Shown here: one piece after another, positions 34,610 to 43,400 of the stretch
Numbering within the stretch: position 1 is the first letter of the stretch
How the letters are laid out: every line of letters starts with the position of its first letter
Assembly: GCF_000312665.1 (NCBI RefSeq)
Contig: NZ_HF536772.1
Location: forward strand, 2,911,380 to 2,975,379
From: Rhizobium mesoamericanum STM3625
GTDB taxonomy: Bacteria; Pseudomonadota; Alphaproteobacteria; Rhizobiales; Rhizobiaceae
Direction: 5' to 3'
Length of the DNA: 64,000 bases
The notes under the pieces: generated by a model
What the model saw: only the letters and a program-made list of their open reading frames with translations
What the model was told of the DNA's origin: nothing
Database searches by the model: none
Made by a program: the position numbers and the translations under genes

Positions 34610-35599
34610 CTACTTCTGAATGCAGGTCTTGACGGTATCCTTGGTGCATTCGTCCAGACCGGTGAAGACGGGATCTGGAACCTTCTTTCCTGCGATCAGG
34701 TCCATCATGACGGTTGGCGCCTTGTAGCCCATTTCGAACGGCCGCTGACCGACAAGAGCGGTCACCAGACCTTCCTTGGCGATTGCGACTTCATCGCCGA
34801 TCGTGTCGGCGGCACCGATCACGAACTCGTTCTTGGAAATCTTCTTAGCCATTGGCTTGAACAGGTCGCGATAGGGTTGCGGTGCGCCAAACAGTGGCCA
34901 GCCCCCCATGATGCCGAAAGCATCAAGGTCCGGATTGGCCTGGAGAATGTCGGTCATGGCTTGCACGCCCTTGGCGCCGTCGTCGTTCGTGAAGACCGGG
35001 CATCCGGCAACCTCCGTCCATCCACCCTCACCCTTCAGTGCTGTTAGGCCTTTCTTTCCAGTCAAGGTATCGCGCATCCCCTGAGCACGTCGCAGAATGT
35101 TGTCGGCCCCGGGGTTGCCTTCAATCGTGCAGATCTTGCCGCCTTTCGGCTTCGCCTTCTTGATGTACTCGCCGATGCGCGCACCCATCAGATAGTTATC
35201 GGTACCGAGATAGGTCTTGCGCAGAGCTGAATCCTCCGCCGCAAGGTCGGCGTCGAGGGTCATCACAGGAACCTTGGGGTTTGCCGTCTTCAGCGTCTGT
35301 GCGATCAGCTTGGCGTTCGACGGAGATATAGCGATTGCCGCCGTTTCGGCCTTGCCCAACACGTCCTGAACGATCTGCGCCTCGCCGGCCTCATCCGATG
35401 TCGATGCTGGGCCGGTATAGAAGCACTCGTACTCGGACTTGGCGTTTTCCTTGTTCCACTTTTGGCAACCTTGGTTGATCGCCTCGAAGAATGGGTTATC
35501 GAGGCCCTTCACGACGATAACAAGCTGCTTCTTGGCTGCAAGGGCCTGCCCGGCCGTCAGCGCCAGCACCGCGACTGTAAGCAATAATGCCTTCTTCAT
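34610..35599 (-). CDS. Sugar-binding periplasmic protein (RbsB/FrcB family)
   Basis: 329 residues from the ATG at 35599 with GGAGGAAG upstream; the longer open frame lacks signal character. Signal peptide MKKALLLTVAVLALTAGQALA is cut before AKKQLV, giving a periplasmic protein. The type I binding fold shows LVIVVKGLDNPFFEAINQGCQKW, AISPSNAKLIAQTLKTA, VMTLDADLA, LGTDNYLMGARIGEY, IEGNPGADN and GLVTALVGQRPFEMGY. It has six or more cysteines (CFYTG, CTIEG, CPVF, two near the C-terminus), unusual for this family. Its permease and ATPase are encoded divergently at 36.8-38.6 kb. Confidence 0.9.
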   Translation of the reverse strand: MKKALLLTVAVLALTAGQALAAKKQLVIVVKGLDNPFFEAINQGCQKWNKENAKSEYECFYTGPASTSDEAGEAQIVQDVLGKAETAAIAISPSNAKLIAQTLKTANPKVPVMTLDADLAAEDSALRKTYLGTDNYLMGARIGEYIKKAKPKGGKICTIEGNPGADNILRRAQGMRDTLTGKKGLTALKGEGGWTEVAGCPVFTNDDGAKGVQAMTDILQANPDLDAFGIMGGWPLFGAPQPYRDLFKPMAKKISKNEFVIGAADTIGDEVAIAKEGLVTALVGQRPFEMGYKAPTVMMDLIAGKKVPDPVFTGLDECTKDTVKTCIQK

Positions 35600-35646
35600 A
35601 GCTTCCTCCAATTGAAAATTGGCGGACGCCATCGCCCGCCACATGA

Positions 35647-36627
35647 TCAACCCGGATACCAGACGATGCGAGGATCCTCCTCCGAACGCACATACCCCCA
35701 GGCCGAGTCGATTAGCATTTCCAGATCGTAGACGGGCCGCCACCCGAGCAGGTACTTCGCCTTGCTGTTGTCCATCCAATTCGAATGGAACTCGCTCGGT
35801 ATGTCGACGCAGCCGATGCCGCGCGTGCGCGCAAGGTGGAGGGCAACCTCACCGTAGTCGACAGGTCGATCCATGCAAATGTTGAACAGCTGGCCTTTCG
35901 CCCGCGGATTGTCGAGCGCGGCAAGTATTGCGGAGACGAGATCGGCGACGTGCACGAAATTACGCTTCAAGGGGCGACCATCGGCGTCACGCAGCAACGG
36001 CACCGTCTGCTCCCGCGCATAGCGCACCGCGTCGCTTTCCGGAACGAGCGTCTTCCAGTCCGGGCCCCCGAAAACATCCTCTCCGAACGACAGCGTGAAC
36101 TTGAAGTCATCCTTCTCCATGATCCAGGGCGCACGCAGGCAGCAGCCATTGATGCCATACTGGATCTGGAATTGCTCCAGCATCACCTCTTCAAGCACCT
36201 TCGACAGGGCATAGCAGCCAGGATAGGCCTGGTGCCGCGTCGCTTCGGTAATCGGTGTGGCGTGGCGATAGAAAAAATGCCCGACCGCGGCATCGCCCCC
36301 GACGAGAATGAACTGGCGCGCAGTGGCGCTGGTCCTGAAGCCTTCGAGAAGCCAGAACAGTCCCTTGACGGTGACATCCATTATGTCCTCAGGCGTCTCC
36401 TTGCATGTCGCAAGATGCACCACATGCGTGACGTCCGCGAGCGCGCTCGTAACCGCCCCGCGATCGCTGATCGAACCGCGCACCGCCTCGACGCGGTCGG
36501 TTTCTGGGCACAAGCGGTTATGACAAAGCGCGCGAATGCGCGCCTTCAAAAATCGGGGATCGTCGAGCAGCCCAGCAATGAAGTGCTGCCCGACCTTGCC
36601 CGTTGCACCGGTAACAAGGATCAGCAT
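35647..36627 (-). CDS. NAD-dependent sugar epimerase/dehydratase (extended SDR)
   Basis: 326 residues from the ATG at 36627, which has GGAGGAG 6 bases upstream; the frame also begins with a GTG at 36639. The N-terminal nucleotide motif is LVTGATGKVGQHF. The catalytic-type YxxxK is YALSKVLEE, near residue 150. FVHVADLVSAILAAL and LLGWRPVYDLEMLI are typical of the extended SDR sugar-nucleotide or sugar-acid enzymes. It lies 48 bases upstream of the sugar-binding-protein gene on the same strand, so its substrate is probably the imported sugar or a derivative. Confidence 0.88.
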   Translation of the reverse strand: MLILVTGATGKVGQHFIAGLLDDPRFLKARIRALCHNRLCPETDRVEAVRGSISDRGAVTSALADVTHVVHLATCKETPEDIMDVTVKGLFWLLEGFRTSATARQFILVGGDAAVGHFFYRHATPITEATRHQAYPGCYALSKVLEEVMLEQFQIQYGINGCCLRAPWIMEKDDFKFTLSFGEDVFGGPDWKTLVPESDAVRYAREQTVPLLRDADGRPLKRNFVHVADLVSAILAALDNPRAKGQLFNICMDRPVDYGEVALHLARTRGIGCVDIPSEFHSNWMDNSKAKYLLGWRPVYDLEMLIDSAWGYVRSEEDPRIVWYPG

Positions 36628-36668
36628 GCTCTCCTCCACGAACAGCTAATATACAGACACCACCGCGC

Positions 36669-36736
36669 GTCAATCGAATTGTACTATAAAACGAATAATT
36701 GTAACGGACACGGTAAATTAGCAGCATTCGATTGAC
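36669..36736. promoter_or_regulatory. Operator-like perfect inverted repeat in the sugar-ABC divergent promoter
   Basis: GTCAATCGAAT (36669-36679) and ATTCGATTGAC (36726-36736) are exact inverted copies separated by 46 AT-rich bases. CCGCGC outside the left arm and CGCGCGG (36742-36748) outside the right extend the symmetry with a short offset. The element is placed between divergent epimerase/binding-protein and ATPase/permease genes, as expected for a shared operator. The regulator is not encoded in the window. Confidence 0.55.
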
Positions 36737-36842
36737 GGTTTCGCGCGGTTCTGGATAAATGCTGAAAGCGCTCGCAGGGAGGAACTGGCGGGCGAAATTG
36801 CGGGTTCAAACACGGTCGCGGCTTTGGGAGGCAAGACAGCGG

Positions 36843-37583
36843 GTGGCAGTTCTCGAGCTCACCAACATTTCGAAACATTTCGGCGCCATACAGGCAGTCA
36901 ACGACGTGTCGTTTTCGCTGGAAGCGGGAGAGGTCGTCGGGCTGATGGGCGACAACGGCGCCGGTAAATCGACGCTCGTGAAAATGATCGCCGGCAATTT
37001 CCGTCCAAGCCACGGAACGATGCGCCTGGACGACCAGGACCTCGTTCTGCATCGGCCGGTCGAAGCCCGACAACGGGGCATCGAGATCGTCCACCAGGAC
37101 CTCGCGCTCTGCAACAATCTGACGGCGGCCGCCAATGTATTCCTCGGCCGGGAGATTCGCAGTGGTTTCGGCCCCCTGCGCATCCTCGACTACAAATCGA
37201 TGTACAAGCGCGCCGGCGAAATCTTCAGGGAGCTGAAATCGGAGACTCGCCCACGAGATCTGGTAAAGCAGATGTCGGGTGGCCAACGCCAGGCAGTGGC
37301 GATCGCCCGTACCATGCTGGCGGAGGCGAAGCTCGTACTCATGGACGAGCCGACTGCCGCCATCTCCGTGCGCCAGGTTGCCGAGGTTCTTGCTCACATC
37401 CGTCAACTGCGCGATCGCGGTATCGCGGTCATTCTGATCAGCCACCGCATGCCTGACGTCTTCTCGGTTGCCGACCGCGTGATCGTTATGCGGCGCGGGC
37501 GCAAAGTCGCAGACAAGCCGATAGCGGCGAGTTCGCCGGAGGAAGTCACGGGTCTGATAACAGGCGCAATCGAACAGGTGTGA
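36843..37583 (+). CDS. Sugar ABC transporter ATP-binding protein (FrcA-like, single domain)
   Basis: 246 residues from a GTG at 36843 (VAVLELTNISKHFGAI), which matches the family's start; GGGAGG lies 11 bases upstream. An ATG at 36759 is possible but adds a basic, family-unlike leader. Walker A is GDNGAGKST at 36-44, signature MSGGQRQAVAIAR, Walker B LVLMDEPTAAIS, then ILISHRMPDVFSVADRV. It has one ATPase domain, unlike the two-domain RbsA/XylG, resembling rhizobial FrcA. It energises the permease encoded 32 bases downstream. Confidence 0.87.
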   Translation: MAVLELTNISKHFGAIQAVNDVSFSLEAGEVVGLMGDNGAGKSTLVKMIAGNFRPSHGTMRLDDQDLVLHRPVEARQRGIEIVHQDLALCNNLTAAANVFLGREIRSGFGPLRILDYKSMYKRAGEIFRELKSETRPRDLVKQMSGGQRQAVAIARTMLAEAKLVLMDEPTAAISVRQVAEVLAHIRQLRDRGIAVILISHRMPDVFSVADRVIVMRRGRKVADKPIAASSPEEVTGLITGAIEQV

Positions 37584-37615
37584 TTAGCCACACGCAATAA
37601 AAGCGAAGGTCGACC

Positions 37616-38614
37616 ATGGCAATAACCCTCGATCAGACGATAGCGCAGAAGCAGCGCAACTGGTTCTCGTCCATTTTCGCAAGTCAGACCTTTTGGGTGC
37701 TCGTTGCCGTCATCCTCGCCTGCATCTTCCTGTCCTTCGCCACGAGCTCCTTCGCCACCCCCACCAACCTTTACAACATTACCCGTAACGTCACCTTCGT
37801 CGCAATTATCGCGCTTGGCATGACGCTGGTCATCATCACCGGCGGAATCGATCTATCGGTCGGGTCAGTGCTTTGCCTCTGCAGCATGGTCCTTGCGATC
37901 ACCATGCATGCCGGCTATGGCATCGGCACGGGCATTGCAGCCGCGATCGGCACAGCGCTAGCGGTCGGCGCCTTCAACGGCATTCTGATCGCCTACCTTG
38001 GATTCCCGCCCTTCGTCGTCACGCTCGGTATGCTGTCGATTGCCCGAAGCCTGGCGATGGTGGCCTCGAACAACACCGTCGTCTTCCAGTTCGGCCCCGA
38101 TCACGACAAGCTGCTGGCGCTCGGCGGCGGTGCATGGTTCTTCGGCATCGCAAATCCAGTGCTTTACATGGCTGTGCTGGCATTGCTGACCGGCTTCGTT
38201 CTGCGCTGGACACGCTTCGGTCGCTACGTCTTCGCCATCGGTGGAAACGAACACGCAGCGACCCTGACTGGCGTGCCGGTCAGGAAGATCAAGGTCGCGG
38301 TCTACATGATTTCGGCTCTGTCGGCCGGCGTTGCCGGCATCATCCAGACGGGCTGGCTCGGAGCCGTCACGACGAACATCGGCGCCGGGATGGAACTGCA
38401 GGTCATCGCCGCAGCCGTCATCGGCGGCGCCAATCTCGCCGGCGGTGTCGGCACCGCCTTCGGGGCCCTTGTCGGCGCCGCCTTGATCGAGGTCATTCGC
38501 AACAGCCTTGGCCTTTTGGGCATCAATGCCTTTTGGCAGGGCACTTTTATCGGCGGCGCAATCGTTCTGGCGGTTCTGTTCGACCGGCTGAGAAACCTGC
38601 GGCAGAGCGAATAA
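37616..38614 (+). CDS. Sugar ABC transporter permease (RbsC/FrcC family)
   Basis: 332 residues, eight to ten membrane helices. Family motifs: NITRNVTFVAIIALGMTLVIITGGIDLSVGSVL (core TGGIDLSVGSVL), GAFNGILIAYLGFPPFVVTLGM, the EAA-equivalent loop FAIGGNEHAATLTGVPVRKIKVAVY (core GGNEHAATLTGVPV), then AAAVIGGANLAGGVGTAFGALVGA. Together with the FrcA-like ATPase and the divergently encoded binding protein it forms a complete importer; the sugar is not identified. Confidence 0.92.
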   Translation: MAITLDQTIAQKQRNWFSSIFASQTFWVLVAVILACIFLSFATSSFATPTNLYNITRNVTFVAIIALGMTLVIITGGIDLSVGSVLCLCSMVLAITMHAGYGIGTGIAAAIGTALAVGAFNGILIAYLGFPPFVVTLGMLSIARSLAMVASNNTVVFQFGPDHDKLLALGGGAWFFGIANPVLYMAVLALLTGFVLRWTRFGRYVFAIGGNEHAATLTGVPVRKIKVAVYMISALSAGVAGIIQTGWLGAVTTNIGAGMELQVIAAAVIGGANLAGGVGTAFGALVGAALIEVIRNSLGLLGINAFWQGTFIGGAIVLAVLFDRLRNLRQSE

Positions 38615-38633
38615 GGCTGCACCCTGTCGCTTT

Positions 38634-39122
38634 TCAGTCCTCGTTCGACTTCGCGTTATCGAGAATCATGTAGTCGAGCGGCAGTTGCGTCGAATACTTG
38701 ATCTGCTCCATGGCAAAGGCTGACGACACGTCGCGGATCTCGATCTTCGCGATCATGCGCTTGTAGAAGGCGTCGTAGGCGGCAATGTCAGGCACCACCA
38801 CGCGCAGCAGATAATCCACGTCGCCACTCATGCGATAGAACTCGACCACTTCCGGGAAGTCGGCAACGACTTCCGAAAAGCGACGCAGCCACTCGATCGA
38901 GTGTGTCGCCGTCCGGATCGACACGAAGACCGTGACCTTGGTGTTGACCTTTTCCGGATCGAGGATCGCGACGCGGCGCTTGATCACGCCGTCCTCTTCC
39001 ATCTTCTGGATGCGCCGCCAGCATGGTGTCGTGGAAAGCCCGACCTTCTTGGCGAGGTCGGCAACGGCCAAAGTCGAGTCTTCCTGCAAAAGGCGCAGGA
39101 TTTTGCGGTCAAGACGGTCCAT
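38634..39122 (-). CDS. Lrp/AsnC-family transcriptional regulator
   Basis: 162 residues. The N-terminal helix-turn-helix is LDRKILRLLQEDSTLAVADLAKKVGLSTTPCWRRIQKMEEDGVI (core LSTTPCWRRIQKMEEDGVI). The C-terminal RAM ligand-binding domain shows EFYRMSGDVDYLLRVVVPD and the glycine-rich turn. The TTPCWRR recognition helix is typical of the Lrp/BkdR branch that responds to amino acids. It is convergent with the sugar permease, with 19 bases between stops, and targets cannot be read from the context. Confidence 0.93.
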   Translation of the reverse strand: MDRLDRKILRLLQEDSTLAVADLAKKVGLSTTPCWRRIQKMEEDGVIKRRVAILDPEKVNTKVTVFVSIRTATHSIEWLRRFSEVVADFPEVVEFYRMSGDVDYLLRVVVPDIAAYDAFYKRMIAKIEIRDVSSAFAMEQIKYSTQLPLDYMILDNAKSNED

Positions 39123-39191
39123 CTGGAAAAAGCCCCTTCGAATTTATTTTCTCTGTATAGCGCGATTCCGACTGGATTAAAGAATTTTTTT

Positions 39192-39842
39192 TCAGCCGAG
39201 CAACGCGCCGAGCCGTTCCCGCAACACAGGCAGCAACTCCTCCCCGAACCAAGGGTTACGGTTGATCCAACCGGTGTTGCGCCAGCTCGGATGCGGTAAC
39301 GGCAGAATTGACGGCCGATGTGTCGATGAAAGCGTCGTGCGCCAAGCCCGTACCGTCTCGGTCATATTCTTGCGGCGTTCGGTGCGCATGTGCCAAGCCT
39401 GCGCACACTGGCCGACTGCGAGGATAAGCTCGATCTGGGGCATCGCCGACATGACCCTGCTTCGCCACTGCGGCGCACATTCGCGCCGCGGCGGTAAATC
39501 GCTGCCCTTCGCATCGTAGCCAGGGAAACAAAAGCCCATCGGCACAATGGCGAAACAGTCGGGGTTGTAGAACGTTTCCCGATCGACCTGCAACCAATTC
39601 CGCAGGCGATCGCCGGATGCATCGTTGAACGGCAGGCCGGTCTCGTGAACCTTAAGACCTGGTGCCTGCCCCGCGATCAATATCCTCGCCTTCGACGAAA
39701 TCACCGCGACCGGCCGCGGCTCATGCGGCAACCGAGCGTCCGCTCCGCCAAGCGGCGCGTCACGACAGATCCGACAGGCGGCAATCTCTTTGCGAAGAAC
39801 ATCGAGAGCCAGCTCGTCCGGCGCAGCCTTGCCCTTCACCAC
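39192..39842 (-). CDS. Uracil-DNA glycosylase superfamily protein
   Basis: 216 residues from a GTG at 39842 (GTG GTG AAG). Glycosylase motif 1 is GQAPGLKVHETGLPFNDASGDRLRNWL (core GQAPG and PFNDASGDRLR), and the C-terminal motif is LPLPHPSWRN in place of HPSP. Cysteines at CRIC near residue 23 plus CFPG and RRECAPQW suggest an Fe-S ligand set like family 4/5 UDGs, but spacing is not exact. It would excise uracil or related lesions. The start overlaps the stop of a small upstream ORF, implying translational coupling. Confidence 0.85.
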   Translation of the reverse strand: MVKGKAAPDELALDVLRKEIAACRICRDAPLGGADARLPHEPRPVAVISSKARILIAGQAPGLKVHETGLPFNDASGDRLRNWLQVDRETFYNPDCFAIVPMGFCFPGYDAKGSDLPPRRECAPQWRSRVMSAMPQIELILAVGQCAQAWHMRTERRKNMTETVRAWRTTLSSTHRPSILPLPHPSWRNTGWINRNPWFGEELLPVLRERLGALLG

Positions 39843-40006
39843 CCACGCCGCCCCATCATGCCGCGGGCATCGCCGTCAGCCGCGCTTAACTGTCCCGAAT
39901 AGACTGTCTCGGCATGAGCGTTCAGCTTCGCCGCAACTAGCCAAAAGAACGACAACAGAGCCACCGCCGTCACGCCGCCGCGCATCACTCTGAACCCGGG
40001 CGTCAC
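39836..40006 (-). CDS. Small exported or membrane peptide coupled to the UDG gene
   Basis: 56 residues from a GTG at 40006, with a perfect AAGGAGG ribosome site 7 bases upstream. Sequence: a basic N-terminus, a hydrophobic stretch (GVTAVALLSFFWLVAAKL) and a possible cleavage site at NAHA-E, leaving only about 24 residues. The stop (39838-39836) overlaps the UDG start. No family recognised. The strong ribosome site and overlap argue for translation; it may serve mainly to feed ribosomes into the UDG gene. Confidence 0.55.
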   Translation of the reverse strand: MTPGFRVMRGGVTAVALLSFFWLVAAKLNAHAETVYSGQLSAADGDARGMMGRRGW

Positions 40007-40112
40007 GCTTTCGCCTCCTTAAAAAACAAATCCTTGGCAAAGATGGCTAACATCATCTTAAGAATTGCCGTTTAGGGTCTAAACACCCGCGGATCAAGTT
40101 TCAACGTACACC

Positions 40113-41648
40113 ATGAGTATCGGCGTTAGCACATCGAGCGATAAGAATATCGTCGACAAGTCACGCAGTCACCGAAACAAGCCAGTGTCGAAGGCTGTTC
40201 GGCTGACGCGGGAGCGCCTGCAGTCGAGCCATGCGGCAAGCGGCGCATTCGATCGCGACGTGCTCGTGATGTACGTCAATGCCGTCCTCCAAGGCGCATC
40301 GATCGTTCCGCTTTTCGTCACGATCATTGCCGCTCTCGGCGTCTATTTCACCGAAAACACGCAGATCTTTCTATGGGCGCTTCTGACGCTGACGGCCCAT
40401 GCCACAAACGTGTTTCTCGCCCGCCGCGCCCGCCGCCAGGAAATCAACGCGACGATCGCGCGCAAATGGCGCCGTGTCCTCTTGCTTGGGCAATTCATGG
40501 TCGGCTGCTGCTGGGCTGTGTTCGCCCTGCAGGACTGCACCGCGTGTGAACCGTCGAGCTTCCTGCTTTACAAAGGCGCCACGTTACTCATTGCGCTCTC
40601 GATCACGGCGATGTCGAATTTCATGCTGACACCGTCAGTGCTCATTACCTTCGCGCCGGTCGTGTTCGGACTGATCGCCAAGGCCGGGCTTTCCCGCGAA
40701 ATCCTCGAAATCAGCCTCACGGCCGTGTTCACCACGACGGTCATCCTCTTCAACTACATCAGTGACCGGCTCTTCCAATCCAACCTGAGGATCCTCGCCT
40801 ATCAAGCCGAAAAAGACGATCTGATCGCTGAACTGGAAGTCGCAAAGTCGATGTCAGACGAAGCACGCCGCCGGGCGGAGGAAGCCAACCTGGCGAAGTC
40901 GCGTTTCCTGGCTTCCATGTCGCACGAACTGAGGACACCCCTCAACGCCATCCTGGGATTCTCGGAGGTCATGTCCGCGGAGGTGATGGGGCCGCTCAAC
41001 AACCCCACCTACAAGGAATACACCAGCGATATCCATCGCTCTGGCGAGCATCTCTTGAACCTCATCAACGAAATCCTCGACCTATCGCGCATCGAGGCCG
41101 GCAAGTACGAGCTAAGTGAAGAGGCAATCTCGCTGCTGAACATCTCGGAAGACTGCATCGGCATGGTGCAGTTGCGTGCGCGCGGCAAGAACATCACCAT
41201 CTCGCAACAGTTTGAGTCCGAGTTGCCCGCCGTCTGGGCGGACGAGAAATCGCTGCGCCAGGTCATCCTCAACCTGCTTTCGAATGCCGTGAAGTTTACG
41301 CCGCAAGCCGGCGAAATCCACGTCAAGGTCGGCTGGACGGCGGGGGGCGGCCAATACGTCTCGATCAAGGACAATGGTCCGGGGATTCCGGAAGAAGAGA
41401 TCCCGGTTGTTCTTTCTGCTTTTGGCCAGGGCTCAATTGCGATCAAGAGCGCCGAACAAGGCACCGGCCTCGGTCTGCCGATCGTTCAGGCAATCCTCGC
41501 CAAGCACGACGGCCAGTTCATTCTCAAGTCGAAGCTACGCGAGGGCACCGAAGTCATTGCCATCCTGCCCGCAAAGCGCGTGCTTCAGACTGTCCCGGCC
41601 GTTGGCGATGCGCCGGCGATCCCTCGCAAGCGCCGGAGTTTCGCATAA
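40113..41648 (+). CDS. Membrane sensor histidine kinase (PleC/DivJ/PdhS-like core)
   Basis: 511 residues. Residues ~45-215 hold about six hydrophobic segments, a coiled linker (KDDLIAELEVAKSMSDEARRRAEEA) follows, then the H-box FLASMSHELRTPLNAILGFSEVM with phospho-acceptor His271. The catalytic domain has the N-box LRQVILNLLSNAVKFTP, G1 IKDNGPGIPEEEI, and G2 GTGLGLPI. The HisKA sequence (GFSEVM..E.MGPL, HLLNLINEILDLSRIEAGKYEL in part) matches alphaproteobacterial kinases acting on DivK/PleD. No response-regulator gene is adjacent, consistent with that group. Which orthologue it is cannot be fixed here. Confidence 0.9.
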   Translation: MSIGVSTSSDKNIVDKSRSHRNKPVSKAVRLTRERLQSSHAASGAFDRDVLVMYVNAVLQGASIVPLFVTIIAALGVYFTENTQIFLWALLTLTAHATNVFLARRARRQEINATIARKWRRVLLLGQFMVGCCWAVFALQDCTACEPSSFLLYKGATLLIALSITAMSNFMLTPSVLITFAPVVFGLIAKAGLSREILEISLTAVFTTTVILFNYISDRLFQSNLRILAYQAEKDDLIAELEVAKSMSDEARRRAEEANLAKSRFLASMSHELRTPLNAILGFSEVMSAEVMGPLNNPTYKEYTSDIHRSGEHLLNLINEILDLSRIEAGKYELSEEAISLLNISEDCIGMVQLRARGKNITISQQFESELPAVWADEKSLRQVILNLLSNAVKFTPQAGEIHVKVGWTAGGGQYVSIKDNGPGIPEEEIPVVLSAFGQGSIAIKSAEQGTGLGLPIVQAILAKHDGQFILKSKLREGTEVIAILPAKRVLQTVPAVGDAPAIPRKRRSFA

Positions 41649-41745
41649 GCTTACAATGCGCCCGGAAAACAGAGACCTCCTAGTCCTGCAGTCATTGTCG
41701 GTAGAGTGGGGCTCGCTCAACGTTTCGAACTCACCTCCCCCGGCG

Positions 41746-42126
41746 TCACCCAAAGAGCAGATGCCTACCAATCGTAAACAGCAGGAACACGCCACATGCC
41801 GCAATCATGCAGAGGACGGCGAAAGAGCCGAGGTCCTTGGCGTGCTTGCCCACCATCGAGATTTCGGGCGAAATCCTGTCAATGACTTCTTCAATCGCGG
41901 TGTTCAGCGCCTCGACGGCAAAGAGTGCGAGAAACAGCACGACCGCGATCATCAGCTCGCCAAGCGTGACGCCGACGGCGATCAGAAGGACAAGTGAGAC
42001 CGCGAAGAACAACAACTCCTGCCGGAACGCCGCCTCCTTGATCAGCCGCCGAAAGCCGCCCAGTGAATAGCTGGCGGCTGCGAAGAAATGGCTGATGCCG
42101 GTGAGTTTTGTCACGGCAGGTTTCAT
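41746..42126 (-). CDS. dgkA: Diacylglycerol kinase
   Basis: 126 residues from the ATG at 42126, with GAGGGC 7 bases upstream (a TTG sits one codon earlier). Three membrane helices and the family signature EAAFRQELLFF ... FLALFAVEALNTAIEEVIDRI (core ALNTAIEEVID, with catalytic Glu) are present, then HAKDLGSFAVLCMIA. It phosphorylates diacylglycerol to phosphatidate in the inner membrane, recycling lipid from periplasmic glucan modification in rhizobia. Confidence 0.93.
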   Translation of the reverse strand: MKPAVTKLTGISHFFAAASYSLGGFRRLIKEAAFRQELLFFAVSLVLLIAVGVTLGELMIAVVLFLALFAVEALNTAIEEVIDRISPEISMVGKHAKDLGSFAVLCMIAACGVFLLFTIGRHLLFG

Positions 42127-42245
42127 CAAATGCCCTCATCGTCCTTCGATGGCGGCCATTGTCGCCTTCGGTCAGAAATTGCGAATACCGATTAAACTTC
42201 CCCGCGGCAAGAACTCTGTCATCAACCTGTCACAAGCCTGAAGGC

Positions 42246-43262
42246 TCAATGCTTGTTGCTGACGCCTGCCTGCGAGAAGGTCGCCATGCCGGAATGGCAA
42301 GCGGCCGCTGCCTTGACAATCCCGGCTGCCAGCGCCGCTCCCGTCCCCTCGCCGAGCCGCATGCCGAGAGCCAGAAGCGGCGTCTTGCCAAGCATCTCAA
42401 TGGCCCGCAAATGCCCCGGCTCGCCAGAGACGTGGCCGATCAGGCAGTGATCAAGCGCTGAGGGATTGGCAGCTTTCAGGATGGCGCCGGCGGCGGTCGC
42501 GACATAGCCGTCGATTAGAACCGGGATCCTCTCGACACGCGCTGCAAGGATCGCCCCGGCCATCGCCGCGATTTCACGACCACCAAGACGGCGCATGATC
42601 TCTAGCGGATCGTCCAGATGATCGCTGTGCAGCGCAACCGCCCTTTCGACTGCCGCAATCTTGCGCTCCAGCATTTCTCCTTCGGAGCCCGTACCCGGAC
42701 CAACCCAATCACGCGCCGTGCCACCGTAGAGGGCGTAATTGATCGCCGCTGCGATCGTCGTGTTGCCGATCCCCATCTCGCCTATGCAAAGAAGATCGGT
42801 GCCGCCCGCGATTGCTTCCATTCCAAATGCCATGGTCGCCGCGCAGTCACGCTCGGACAAAGCAGGCTCTTCGGTAATGTCGCCGGTCGGGTAATCGAGG
42901 GCGAGATCGAAGACCTTCAAACCGAGGTCATAGGCCACGCAGATCTGGTTGATCGCCGCCCCGCCAGCGGCGAAATTCTCGACCATCTGCTGTGTCACGG
43001 TAGGCGGGAACGGCGAGATGCCCTGCCTCGTGACGCCATGATTGCCGGCGAAGATCGCCACCAGTGGCCGGTTGACGGCGGGCGCCCTGCCCGTCCAGGC
43101 TGCGAGCCAGAAGGCGATTTCCTCGAGCCGTCCGAGCGCGCCGGGCGGCTTCGTCAACTGCGCATCGCGCTCGCGCGCGACGGCCAGCGCCTTGGCATCC
43201 GGTCCCGGCAGATCGCGTAGAAGTGCCCGAAAATCGTCGAATGGCAGGCCTGAAACGCTCAT
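42246..43262 (-). CDS. cobT: Nicotinate-nucleotide--dimethylbenzimidazole phosphoribosyltransferase
   Basis: 338 residues. Activates dimethylbenzimidazole to alpha-ribazole phosphate for the lower ligand of vitamin B12 (CobU in Pseudomonas denitrificans naming). Motifs: LTKPPGALGRLEEIAFWLAAWTG (core KPPGALGRLE), VAIFAGNHGVTRQGISPFPPTVTQQMV (core AGNHGV), LCIGEMGIGNTTIAAAI with the catalytic-region Glu, and ALGMRLGEGTGAALA. It is divergent from cobS with 138 bases between them; no cobalamin riboswitch is visible in that gap. Confidence 0.96.
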   Translation of the reverse strand: MSVSGLPFDDFRALLRDLPGPDAKALAVARERDAQLTKPPGALGRLEEIAFWLAAWTGRAPAVNRPLVAIFAGNHGVTRQGISPFPPTVTQQMVENFAAGGAAINQICVAYDLGLKVFDLALDYPTGDITEEPALSERDCAATMAFGMEAIAGGTDLLCIGEMGIGNTTIAAAINYALYGGTARDWVGPGTGSEGEMLERKIAAVERAVALHSDHLDDPLEIMRRLGGREIAAMAGAILAARVERIPVLIDGYVATAAGAILKAANPSALDHCLIGHVSGEPGHLRAIEMLGKTPLLALGMRLGEGTGAALAAGIVKAAAACHSGMATFSQAGVSNKH

Positions 43263-43400
43263 GAATGCGGTTTCCTTGTCTTGGTCGGTAACTTGTGTTT
43301 TCGCTGCAAATCAGCTTCTTTCGTCGCCACTCTCTTAAAGGCAGGCGCCGAGGCGAACAACTCCTAAAGCGCTGCATATGGTCGCGGAGACAGAGCCAAA

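Noticed and set aside
43263..43400. Cobalamin riboswitch between cobT and cobS
   Set aside because: Only 138 bases, and no B12-box-like conserved string was found.
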